DNA from: GCA-003244245 sp036521655
GTDB lineage: Bacteria; Actinomycetota; Actinomycetes; Mycobacteriales; Pseudonocardiaceae
NCBI GenBank assembly: GCA_036521655.1
Contig: DATDHI010000015.1
Span: 1 to 12,254 of the forward strand
Direction of reading: 5' to 3'
DNA length: 12,254 nucleotides
A model generated the notes under the pieces. It had not been told where the DNA came from, made no database searches, and saw only the letters and a program-made list of their open reading frames with translations. Numbering within the stretch: the first letter of the stretch is position 1; each line of letters starts with the position of its first letter. Shown piece by piece: positions 1-7,077 of this stretch. A program made the translations under genes and the position numbers.

Positions 1-1
1 C

Positions 2-208
2 ATCGCCTTGTTCCTCGACTACCCACCCCTACCGGTCGAGGAGGCGGTCCCGGCGGTCGAGGGGCGCGACGTGGGCCTGCTGGTGACGCGGACCCTCACC
101 GGCCTGCAGGGTCACGCCGACGAGCCCGTGCGCGCGTCGCGGCTCAAGCGGGCGGTGTTGCGCAAGGACCCCGCCTTCGACGACTACCTGCTGCGCGTAC
201 CCGGCTGA
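2..208 (+). CDS. 3' end of a gene, possibly with a cut-short LOTUS/OST-HTH domain (partial)
   Basis: The frame is open from the left window edge to a TGA at 206-208, giving 68 residues. The coding bias is strong: nearly every third base is G or C. The tail contains a stretch of the type LLVTRTLTGLQ followed by PVRASRLKRAVLRKDPAFDD. This resembles the first two helices of LOTUS/OST-HTH domains, which often follow NYN nuclease domains in actinobacterial proteins and are thought to bind RNA or other nucleic acids. In that family the next residues would be a Tyr-Gly-Phe block and a final helix. Here the protein ends after about 9 more residues (YLLRVPG), so the domain would be incomplete. The gene converges on the phosphatase gene, with a strong hairpin between them. 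That it is coding is fairly sure. The domain match is a tentative recognition by eye. Confidence 0.55.
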   Translation: MALFLDYPPLPVEEAVPAVEGRDVGLLVTRTLTGLQGHADEPVRASRLKRAVLRKDPAFDDYLLRVPG

Positions 209-222
209 CCCGCTGTAGGGAT

Positions 223-277
223 GCTCCTCGCTCCCCAGCCCACCGCGGGGGGAGTAGTTCGCTGGGGAGCGAGGAGC
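223..277. terminator. Bidirectional intrinsic terminator (17-bp perfect inverted repeat)
   Basis: GCTCCTCGCTCCCCAGC at 223-239 is exactly reverse-complemented at 261-277, leaving a 21-base loop. It lies 14 bases after the plus-strand stop codon and 25 bases beyond the minus-strand stop codon, in the only gap between two converging genes. There is no T-tract on either side, which is usual for terminators in high-GC actinobacteria. It should stop transcription from both directions. Confidence 0.8.
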
Positions 278-302
278 GGGCCAGCCGGCTGGTGAGCGCG
301 GG

Positions 303-2888
303 TCAGTGCCCGTCGGCGTCACCTGTGGCCGGGCCCTGCGGGCCGGCGCCGGGCTGGGTCGGTGTCGTGGCGGATTGGTCTACCGGGGCGGGAAATACGG
401 TGTGCCGGGGAGCGGGCATGGGGATGTCGGCGCCCTTGACGCTGGCCCAGGTGGCCTGGTTGAACTCCGGCATGTTGATCTTATCTTCCTTGGTCAGGTC
501 CTGGGCCTCGGATTGGGCTGCGAGCGGGGCGTTGACGGGATTGACCTCGTGCAGGTTCTGGGTCGGCTTGATCGCCGTGTAGGGGTTGAAGTCGGGCTTG
601 TTGGTGAACACCGCGAGCATCGGGGTGGCGTAGGCGTCGAATTGTGTCAGCGGCCGCAGGCCGACGATGAGCTCGATGGTCCGCAGCATCGAGGCGGTGC
701 TGTAGAAGGTGGAGTCGACCCGCCCGGTCCGCGTGTAGGGGCTGATCACCTCAGCCACGGTGCGGTGTGCGTCAACGTGGTCGGGGCCGTCCTGGGCGTC
801 GTCCTCGGTGACGAAGATGGCGGTGTTCGCCCAGTACTTCGAGTGTGAGACCGCGTCCACGACCTGGCCGAGTGCCCAGTCGTTGTCCGCGGTGTACGCC
901 CGCGGGGTGGGGGCGCCGCGGAAGGTGCCCGCGTTGTGGTCGTTGGGCAGCCGGAGCAGTTCGACGGTGGGCAGGTTGTTGCCCTGGACGTAGCCGTCGA
1001 ATTCCTTTTTCCACTCGGCGAACCGGGGCAAGCCGCACTTCACACCAGGCACGGTGAAGCTATCCGGGCTGTCCGGGCAGGCCAGGTCGAAACCACGGAA
1101 TCCGTGGTCGGTCTGGGCGTCGAGCAGCGGTTCGGTGGCCTTGGAGCTTCCGTCGGGCTGGGTATCGACGTAGAAGCCGTAGTTCCGGAAGGAGATGTGG
1201 GCCGCGGCCAGGCGGTTCCAGATGTAGGCCTGGGCCGGGTCGCGGTTCGGGGCGATCGCCGGGTCGCTGCTCTCCGAGGGGTAGGGAGCGCCCCGGCCGG
1301 AGTAGTCGGCTGGCCACACCTGCTCGGAGTAGGAGTTGGAGTTGGCCGCGACCGCCCAGTTCCAGCCCTGGGCGCTGACCTCGGCGTCGGCGTAGAAGTT
1401 GTCGAGGGTTGCGTACCCGCGCTCCAGCGTGCGGGCGTTGGGCGCGGACTCCTGACCGAAGAGGTTCAGCGTGGGGTCGCCGTTGCCCTTGCCCAGGCTG
1501 CCGAACACCTGGTCGTAGGTGCGGTTCTCCTTGACGACATAGATCACGTGCTGGATCGGGCTGCGCTCATCGCCGTTGCGCGGCACGATGCTCGACACCT
1601 GGCCCTCGGCGCGGACGTCGCCGTGCGAGTCGAATCCGTCGTTGCGGGCGACCTGCTCGGTCCAGCGCTCCAGCTGATCGTCGCCGACCGGAACCCGCAC
1701 CGTGGACAGCGTGCCGACCATCATCGAGCCGACGTACTTGTCGGGTGTCGGGGTATTGGGGTCGTATGGGTTGGGCTGGCCCGGCCCGGTGTTGGGACCG
1801 GCACCCTGGCCCTTGCCGTTGGTGATGAACAGCGACCGGTCGGTGGCGACCAGCGCCGTGGGGTACCACGCGGTGGGGATGAGGCCGTTGACGTGCCCGG
1901 ATCTCAGGTCGATCACGGCGACGTCGTTGTTGCCGGAGTTGGCGACGTAGAGCGTGCGCCCGTCGCGTGACAGCGCCAGCGCGTCGGGGTTGCTGCCGAC
2001 CTGGGCGCCGCGGTAGGGCGCGAGGCTGATGGTGCGGGTCACCGCCGCGGTGGCGACATCGATCACGCTGATCTCATCGGAGTCCCCGTTTGCTACGTAC
2101 AGCAGGCCACCGTCGGCCGAGGCCACCAGCTTGTTGGGGTGGGTGCCGACCGTGATGGTTTTCTGCTGAGCTGGTTCCTGGCCGGTGAGGTCGAGTACTG
2201 AGACGGTGCTGGCGCCCATGTTGGTGACATACGCGCTGTGCCCGTCGGCCGAGGCCACGACCCCGTAGGGATGGTGCCCGGCGGCAGTGGTGTGCACGGC
2301 GCCGGTCCCCAGGTCGACGACGGAGAACGCGTCGGCCTGCTGGTCGGCGACGAGCAGCCGCTGCCCGTCCGGGGTGAGCGCGATACCGGCCGGTAACGGG
2401 TTGATCTTCACCCCGGCCGGGTTCGTGGTCGGCAGCGGGATCGGGGTGCCCTCGGTGAGCGTGCCGCCATCCACCGCGTAGCGGCGGATGAGGTTGTTGC
2501 CGCCGCCGCTGGCGTAGAGCGTCTTGCCGTCCGGGGTGAAGGCCAGGCCGACGAACAGCGCCTTGGGCGCCGGGTAGGGCAGTGTCTGCGTCACCGTGCT
2601 GGTCGTCGTGTCGATGACCTGCAGGGACTGTTCACCTTGCCCGTCGTTGCTGACCACCAGCCAGCGGCCGTCCGGCGAGCTCGCCGCACCCAGCGGGAGA
2701 TCACCGAGGTTGGTCTGCTTGCCGGCCGGAGTGATCGTGTATCCGATCGGGGTCACCCCGGTGCCGTCACCTCCGGGTCCGGCGTGTCGTAGTCCCACGG
2801 CCAGGGCGGTGCCCCCCAGCATGAGGGTGGCGGCCAGCGTGAGTCCGATCATGATTCGCCACCGGCGCTTGGTCCCGGTACTGCTCAT
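303..2888 (-). CDS. Secreted YncE-family beta-propeller / alkaline phosphatase family fusion protein
   Basis: 861 aa. The N-terminus has a basic patch (KRRWR, residues 8-12) and a hydrophobic stretch ending in ALA, so it is a Sec signal peptide or membrane anchor; the twin-Arg motif is too imperfect to claim Tat export. Residues about 60-400 hold some seven repeats of the type PDG..LYVAN...D..VIDL, the YncE/YVTN beta-propeller pattern. Residues about 440-770 are a phosphoesterase of the alkaline phosphatase/phospholipase C superfamily. It shows ENRTYD at 454-459 (metal ligands and the Thr nucleophile in this family), LPNDHN, and TEDDAQ at 694-699 followed by DHVDAHR at 703-709 (further metal ligands). 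The tail after about 800 is Pro-rich and probably disordered. Fusions of this layout are known in actinobacteria, but their substrate is not established. The ATG start is preceded by AGGAAAGG at 9 bases. It stands alone, and two repeat elements lie upstream. Confidence 0.93.
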   Translation of the reverse strand: MSSTGTKRRWRIMIGLTLAATLMLGGTALAVGLRHAGPGGDGTGVTPIGYTITPAGKQTNLGDLPLGAASSPDGRWLVVSNDGQGEQSLQVIDTTTSTVTQTLPYPAPKALFVGLAFTPDGKTLYASGGGNNLIRRYAVDGGTLTEGTPIPLPTTNPAGVKINPLPAGIALTPDGQRLLVADQQADAFSVVDLGTGAVHTTAAGHHPYGVVASADGHSAYVTNMGASTVSVLDLTGQEPAQQKTITVGTHPNKLVASADGGLLYVANGDSDEISVIDVATAAVTRTISLAPYRGAQVGSNPDALALSRDGRTLYVANSGNNDVAVIDLRSGHVNGLIPTAWYPTALVATDRSLFITNGKGQGAGPNTGPGQPNPYDPNTPTPDKYVGSMMVGTLSTVRVPVGDDQLERWTEQVARNDGFDSHGDVRAEGQVSSIVPRNGDERSPIQHVIYVVKENRTYDQVFGSLGKGNGDPTLNLFGQESAPNARTLERGYATLDNFYADAEVSAQGWNWAVAANSNSYSEQVWPADYSGRGAPYPSESSDPAIAPNRDPAQAYIWNRLAAAHISFRNYGFYVDTQPDGSSKATEPLLDAQTDHGFRGFDLACPDSPDSFTVPGVKCGLPRFAEWKKEFDGYVQGNNLPTVELLRLPNDHNAGTFRGAPTPRAYTADNDWALGQVVDAVSHSKYWANTAIFVTEDDAQDGPDHVDAHRTVAEVISPYTRTGRVDSTFYSTASMLRTIELIVGLRPLTQFDAYATPMLAVFTNKPDFNPYTAIKPTQNLHEVNPVNAPLAAQSEAQDLTKEDKINMPEFNQATWASVKGADIPMPAPRHTVFPAPVDQSATTPTQPGAGPQGPATGDADGH

Positions 2889-2935
2889 CGACCTCTGCCT
2901 TTCCTCATTCAGCTCCGATGGCCCGCTGGATCGCT

Positions 2936-2953
2936 AAAGGTTCCATTTGGCGG
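2936..2953 (+). repeat. Copy 1 of a promoter-region element, possible operator
   Basis: AAAGGTTCCATTTGGCGG, 48 bases upstream of the phosphatase start. It matches copy 2 (2976-2993) at 16 of 18 bases in direct orientation. It is also roughly palindromic: on the minus strand it reads GCCAAA-N7-TTTAGC. A quasi-palindrome repeated at a 40-bp interval (about four helical turns) looks like a tandem operator for a dimeric repressor or activator. No regulator is identified. Confidence 0.5.
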
Positions 2954-2975
2954 TGCACGAGTCTCTGAACAGCCA

Positions 2976-2993
2976 AAAGGTTCCACTTAGCGG
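2976..2993 (+). repeat. Copy 2 of the promoter-region element, possible operator
   Basis: AAAGGTTCCACTTAGCGG, 40 bases from copy 1 and differing at two positions (T/C and G/A). On the minus strand it reads GCTAAG-N8-TTTGGC. With copy 1 it brackets the region where the phosphatase promoter should be. I see no clear -10/-35 pair between them. Confidence 0.5.
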
Positions 2994-3134
2994 CTTGCGC
3001 GCGCATTCGGCTAATACAGGAAACCAGACATAAGGAACGCTGGGCCCCGAAAGTGAACAGGAGGAGTTCTGCAGCCGAACAAAGGATTGCGATAAAGCTC
3101 ACAAGGGACAGTTAATTGCGGTTTGCGGCTGTGA

Positions 3135-3971
3135 TCACGCCCGGTTGTCGCGCTGCCTGAGTGCGAGGTAGGCGGGCCGGAGTAGCTCGGTCAGCGGCCG
3201 ATCGCGCACGGTGACGGTGATGTCGGGAAGCTGGTCGAGCAGTGCTGTGGAGGAGGTCACCGGCGGGCTCGGCGCGCGAATTGCGGCCTGCGGGGTGAAG
3301 TAGCTGGCGAGGCAGTCGGTGAGCGGTCGGCCGGGCTGTTCGTCGCGGTCAACGGCCGGCGGGCCGTCGGAGCGGGCGGCCCGTAGGTTGGCCAGCAGGT
3401 CCTCGCGCTCACGCCCGCGCCAGGCGAGGATGGCGAACGGGTCATCGTCGAAGGACTCGGCGAGCAGGTAGAAGGTCGCAGCGAGGTGCTTGCAGGGCAC
3501 CTCGTGGTCGGGGCAGGAGCAGTCCAGCGAAAGGTCCTGCGCGGTGGCCGGGAACAGTGACAGCCCGAGCCCGGTGAAGACGTCCTCGATCTCGTCCGGC
3601 ATTTCGCCCGACAGCAGCATGGCCGTGTACCAGGCGTTGGCGGCGAAGGCGCGTTCGGCCTGCGCCCACTCGGACTTGCCAAACGCGGCGATCCCGATCC
3701 GCACCCGGTAGGGCCGCGCCCGGCTGCCCTGCACCGCCGCGGTGACCGAGCCCGGACCCACGTCCATCGAGATCACCTGCCCGGTGCGCGCGTAGCTTCG
3801 CCCGCGCTGGAGCCGGTTACCCAAGCCGATGCCTTCGAGGACGTCAATGAACCGCCCGGACCACCAGGTCTGGGCGATCGCGCCGCGGCTGCTGCGGGCC
3901 TTGAGCCCACCCTCGACGGCACGGGGGCGCGCGGGCGGCCCAAACCAGCTATTCACCGGCCGGTTACTCAC
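3135..3971 (-). CDS. SWIM zinc-finger domain protein, partner of the SNF2 helicase
   Basis: 278 aa. A SWIM zinc finger is plain at residues 151-162: C151-S-C153 followed by C160-K-H162 (CxCx6CxH). SWIM domains bind zinc and are thought to mediate DNA or protein contacts; they are found with SNF2 ATPases and MuDR transposases. The N-terminal part (WW.RFIDVLEGIGLGNRLQRGRSYARTGQV) is the usual lead-in of the actinobacterial SWIM proteins encoded next to SNF2 genes. Residues 177-278 carry no motif I know. The GTG start overlaps the end of the SNF2 gene by 8 bases (GTGAGTAA), so translation is probably coupled. A later GTG at 3956 has no better ribosome binding site. The product is probably a DNA-contacting partner of the SNF2 ATPase; the physical interaction is inferred from gene order. 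Confidence 0.9.
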   Translation of the reverse strand: MSNRPVNSWFGPPARPRAVEGGLKARSSRGAIAQTWWSGRFIDVLEGIGLGNRLQRGRSYARTGQVISMDVGPGSVTAAVQGSRARPYRVRIGIAAFGKSEWAQAERAFAANAWYTAMLLSGEMPDEIEDVFTGLGLSLFPATAQDLSLDCSCPDHEVPCKHLAATFYLLAESFDDDPFAILAWRGREREDLLANLRAARSDGPPAVDRDEQPGRPLTDCLASYFTPQAAIRAPSPPVTSSTALLDQLPDITVTVRDRPLTELLRPAYLALRQRDNRA

Positions 3972-6900
3972 CGACGGCCCCCGCAGACAGCGCGAACACC
4001 TCGCGCAGATCGCGGGTGGACAGCTCGGTCAGCCACCCCTCACCGTCGCTGACTACGAGATCGGCCAGCGCCTTCTTCTCCTCGATCATGTCGTCGATCT
4101 TCTCCTCGAGGGTGCCGGTGCAGATGAACTTGCGCACCTGCACGGTGCGCCGCTGCCCGATCCGGAACGCGCGGTCGGTCGCCTGGTTCTCCACGGCTGG
4201 GTTCCACCACCGGTCAAGGTGAACCACGTGGTTGGCGGCGGTGAGGTTGAGCCCGGTCCCGCCCGCCTTCAGGGACAGCAGGAAGATCGCCGGGCCGTCC
4301 CCGGACTGGAAGCGGGCCACCATCTCGTCGCGCCGCTTCCTGGGGGTACCACCGTGCAGGTACAGCACGTCTTGACCGAAGCGCGCGGCCAGGTGCGGCA
4401 TCAGCATCTCAGCGAACTCGGTGAACTGGGTGAAGCACAGCACCCGGTCGTCCTCGGCGAGGATCTCCTCCAGGATCTCTTCGAGACGGCTCACTTTGCC
4501 CGACCGCGTGCCGATGGGCGACCGGTCGTGCAGCAGTTGAGCCGGGTGGTTGCAGACCTGCTTGAGCTTGGCCATCGCGGCGAGCACGTTGCCACGCCGC
4601 TCGATCCCCTGAGTGTGCTCGATCTTCTCCATCATGTCGCGGACGATCGACTGGTACAGCGAGGCCTGCTCGGTGGTGAGCCGGCAGTACTGCTTGATCT
4701 CGATCTTCTCCGGCAGGTCGTCGATGATCGTCGGGTCGGTCTTGAGCCGGCGCAGCACGTAGGGCCGGGTGATCGCGCGCAGCCGCTGCGCCGGCTCCGT
4801 CTGCCCGTACCGTTCGATCGGGATCGCGTAGCGGGTGCGAAACAGCTCGGAGGAGGCGAGCAAGCCGGGATTGAGGAAGTCCATGATGGACCACAGCTCG
4901 GCGAGCCGGTTCTCCACCGGGGTCCCGGTGAGCGCGACGCGGTGCCCAGCTTCGAGCCGCCGCACCGCCTTGGCTCCTTGCGACAGGCTGTTCTTCACCG
5001 CCTGCGCCTCGTCCAGCACTACCCGGTTCCACCCGTATCCGGCGAGCTCGTCGATGTCGCGGGTGGCCGTGGCGTAGGTGGTGACGACCAGGTCGGTGTC
5101 CTCGAGGTGGCGGTACAGCGCATCGCCGCGCAGCCGCGCACCGCCGTGGTGCGGGTAGACCCGCAGCCCGGGAGCGAACTTCGCCGCCTCCCGCTGCCAG
5201 TTGCCGACCAGCGACATCGGGCACAGCAGCAACGTGGGTCCGGTGCCCGGGTCCTGGTGGCGCTGCAGACATTCCATGGCCAGCAGTTGCACGGTCTTGC
5301 CCCGCCCCATGTCGTCGGCCAGGCAACTACCCAACCCGAGTGAGGACAGGAACGCCAGCCACGACAGCCCGCGTTGCTGGTAGGGGCGCAGCGTCGCGGT
5401 GAATCCGGGCGGCGGTTCGAGTGGTTGCAGCGATTGGGCCGCGGCCCCGCTGAGCAACTCGCCCAGCCAGCCGTCGGCTCGCACCGACGTGACCTCCAGC
5501 GGGGTGTCGATGTCGTCGGGGTGGCTGGCGGCCAGGGCGAGGATCTCGGCTGCGGTCGTGCGCCCGGTGGATTTGCGCTCCAGGAACTCCAACCCGCGGC
5601 GCAGCTGCTCGGGGTCCACGGCCACCCACTGGCCGCGCAGGCGGATCAGCGGCGCCTTGGTCTCGGCGAGCGCGGCGATCTCGTCCTCGGTGAGGGTGTC
5701 ATCGCCGACCGCGAGCTCCCAACGGAACTCGACCAGCTGGTCGCGACCGAACTTGCTGGTCTTGGTGACCACACCGTCGATCGGGGTGTGCGCCGACACC
5801 GCGAGTCCGAGCTTGCGGCGCCGGTCCCACCAGGACGGCAACAGAACGCCGAATCCGGCCTCGTCGAGCAACGGCGCGGCGGTGGACAGGAAGTGGTAGG
5901 CGCCTTCGGTGTCCAGGCACAGCTTGGACGGGCGTGCTGTCCGCAGCCCGGACGCGAGCTCGGGGTAGATCCGGCTGGCCCGGCCGAGCTCGGTGAGCAG
6001 AAGCTCCTCGGGGCGTTCCAGCCACCGGCGCAGGCTGCCGTCGTCATTCCACGTCTGCTCGGCGGGAACCAGCAGGCTGGGGTCCGCCATGGATTGCAGC
6101 AGGAACTCCAGCCGCCAACCCGTGCCGCCTGGACTCTCCTCGGTCCCGATCTCGGTGAGCCGGAAGGTCGCTCTGGCCGGGCCGGCCTTGCCGACCCCGA
6201 CGTCCTCCCAGGACCGCAGCGAGGTGGCCAGCGTGTCGAGCTCATCCGGATCCGCCTCGAGCCGGCCATCCGGACTGGTCAGTGCCGTCAACCAGGCTTC
6301 CTCGACGGGCAGACGTGGCGGGCGACGGCCGGGCCGGGGCGGCAGCAGATCGATCCCCGGTGGCAACGCCGCCCGCATAGCCGCGTCCAGCATCGAGTGC
6401 AGCGCTGCGGAGGCCAGCTCGTGCGCGTCGTGCTCACCCTGCTCGGCCCGGCATACCGGCGGCATCGCGGCGATCAACGAGTTCAGCGCGATGACATCCG
6501 GACCCTGCACCACCGGACGCCAGTACGCCATGGCCCCGTGTGCGTGGCGCGCGAGGGCGGGCAACACCCTCCCGCGCTCGACCAGTTCACGTGCGAAGGC
6601 CGCCAGGTCGGCGAGGTAGCCGAGGGATGCGCCGTACCGGACGTCCGCGACGGGTTCGTCGAGGGCGGTCAGCGCTGACGCGGCGTCGAGGGACACCACC
6701 GGAACGGTCCACGGCAGCAGAGCCACGTCGTTTCGGGGTGCCGGGCGCGGCGTGATCCGGATCAGCTCTGGCGAGTCCAGCGGTGCCGAGCGCAACGACG
6801 GCAACAGCAGGACCGCGGTACCAGGCTTGCCCGCGTGGATCCCGGTGATCACGTCGGCGGGTGCGGCGAACGGATGTGACCGCGCAATGCGCAGCGCCTG

Positions 6901-6987
6901 GCTGGGACTCTTCACCGTGAGATCGGAATCCTCAGACCACAAGCACAAGCCGTTCGAAGTGGACCAGAAGCCGTGCAGGACCAGCAT
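3964..6987 (-). CDS. SNF2/Swi2 family DEAD-like helicase ATPase
   Basis: About 1007 aa from the start chosen here. The N-terminal half holds the bacterial SNF2-associated region (for example WRLEFLLQSMADPSLLVP). The ATPase core follows: motif I DDMGRGKT at 558-565, DEAQ (Walker B, motif II) at 659-662, and a SAT-like ALTGTPVENR. The C-terminal helicase lobe includes VLCFTQFTEF, LSLKAGGTGLNLT and QATDRAFRIGQ at 935-945 with the arginine finger. These ATPases translocate on double-stranded DNA and remodel DNA-protein complexes. Motif I has Arg562 where DEMGLGKT normally has Leu. An in-frame extension to 7056 exists, but the family begins MLVLHGFW, and a GAGGG lies 7 bases before the ATG at 6987. 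The ATG at 6993 (MPM) overlaps that site and is less likely. It lies 90 bases downstream of the SEC-C gene. Confidence 0.95.
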   Translation of the reverse strand: MLVLHGFWSTSNGLCLWSEDSDLTVKSPSQALRIARSHPFAAPADVITGIHAGKPGTAVLLLPSLRSAPLDSPELIRITPRPAPRNDVALLPWTVPVVSLDAASALTALDEPVADVRYGASLGYLADLAAFARELVERGRVLPALARHAHGAMAYWRPVVQGPDVIALNSLIAAMPPVCRAEQGEHDAHELASAALHSMLDAAMRAALPPGIDLLPPRPGRRPPRLPVEEAWLTALTSPDGRLEADPDELDTLATSLRSWEDVGVGKAGPARATFRLTEIGTEESPGGTGWRLEFLLQSMADPSLLVPAEQTWNDDGSLRRWLERPEELLLTELGRASRIYPELASGLRTARPSKLCLDTEGAYHFLSTAAPLLDEAGFGVLLPSWWDRRRKLGLAVSAHTPIDGVVTKTSKFGRDQLVEFRWELAVGDDTLTEDEIAALAETKAPLIRLRGQWVAVDPEQLRRGLEFLERKSTGRTTAAEILALAASHPDDIDTPLEVTSVRADGWLGELLSGAAAQSLQPLEPPPGFTATLRPYQQRGLSWLAFLSSLGLGSCLADDMGRGKTVQLLAMECLQRHQDPGTGPTLLLCPMSLVGNWQREAAKFAPGLRVYPHHGGARLRGDALYRHLEDTDLVVTTYATATRDIDELAGYGWNRVVLDEAQAVKNSLSQGAKAVRRLEAGHRVALTGTPVENRLAELWSIMDFLNPGLLASSELFRTRYAIPIERYGQTEPAQRLRAITRPYVLRRLKTDPTIIDDLPEKIEIKQYCRLTTEQASLYQSIVRDMMEKIEHTQGIERRGNVLAAMAKLKQVCNHPAQLLHDRSPIGTRSGKVSRLEEILEEILAEDDRVLCFTQFTEFAEMLMPHLAARFGQDVLYLHGGTPRKRRDEMVARFQSGDGPAIFLLSLKAGGTGLNLTAANHVVHLDRWWNPAVENQATDRAFRIGQRRTVQVRKFICTGTLEEKIDDMIEEKKALADLVVSDGEGWLTELSTRDLREVFALSAGAVGE

Positions 6988-6994
6988 GGGCATT

Positions 6995-6999
6995 CCCTC
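6995..6999 (-). promoter_or_regulatory. Ribosome binding site that sets the SNF2 start
   Basis: GAGGG on the minus strand, 7 bases before the ATG at 6987 and only 1 base before the ATG at 6993. The spacing favours 6987, which also matches the family's usual N-terminus (MLVLHGFW). Confidence 0.6.
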
Positions 7000-7077
7000 T
7001 TTCGTGGTACGCGGCCGCCAGGCTAACGAGGGTGCGGAAGCGGATGGCGGAGCCACGCCACGGACCGGCTCGGTTTG

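Noticed and set aside
936..1970. Plus-strand open frame (344 codons) opposite the phosphatase gene
   Set aside because: Antisense to a gene with signal peptide, propeller repeats and phosphatase motifs; the translation is a low-complexity Val/Gly/Leu-rich shadow.
2936..2993. Pho box reading of the repeats before the phosphatase gene
   Set aside because: The actinobacterial PHO box uses 11-base units of the type GTTCACC. The repeats here have GGTTCCA and are spaced 40 bp apart, so phosphate control cannot be claimed from them.
2936..2993. CRISPR or iteron array
   Set aside because: Only two adjacent copies, no array of spacers, no cas or replication gene in the window.
3829..5343. Long plus-strand open frame (504 codons) opposite the SNF2 gene
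   Set aside because: It is antisense to a gene with clear ATPase motifs. Its translation is rich in Gly, Arg, Val and Leu with no recognisable domain, as expected of a shadow frame in GC-rich DNA.
5374..6678. Plus-strand open frame (434 codons) opposite the SNF2 N-terminal half
   Set aside because: Same reason: antisense to a real coding frame, low-complexity translation, no motif.
6988..7056. Upstream extension of the SNF2 frame by 23 codons
   Set aside because: It lacks a ribosome binding site at its start and the family begins at MLVLHGFW; GAGGG is well spaced for 6987.
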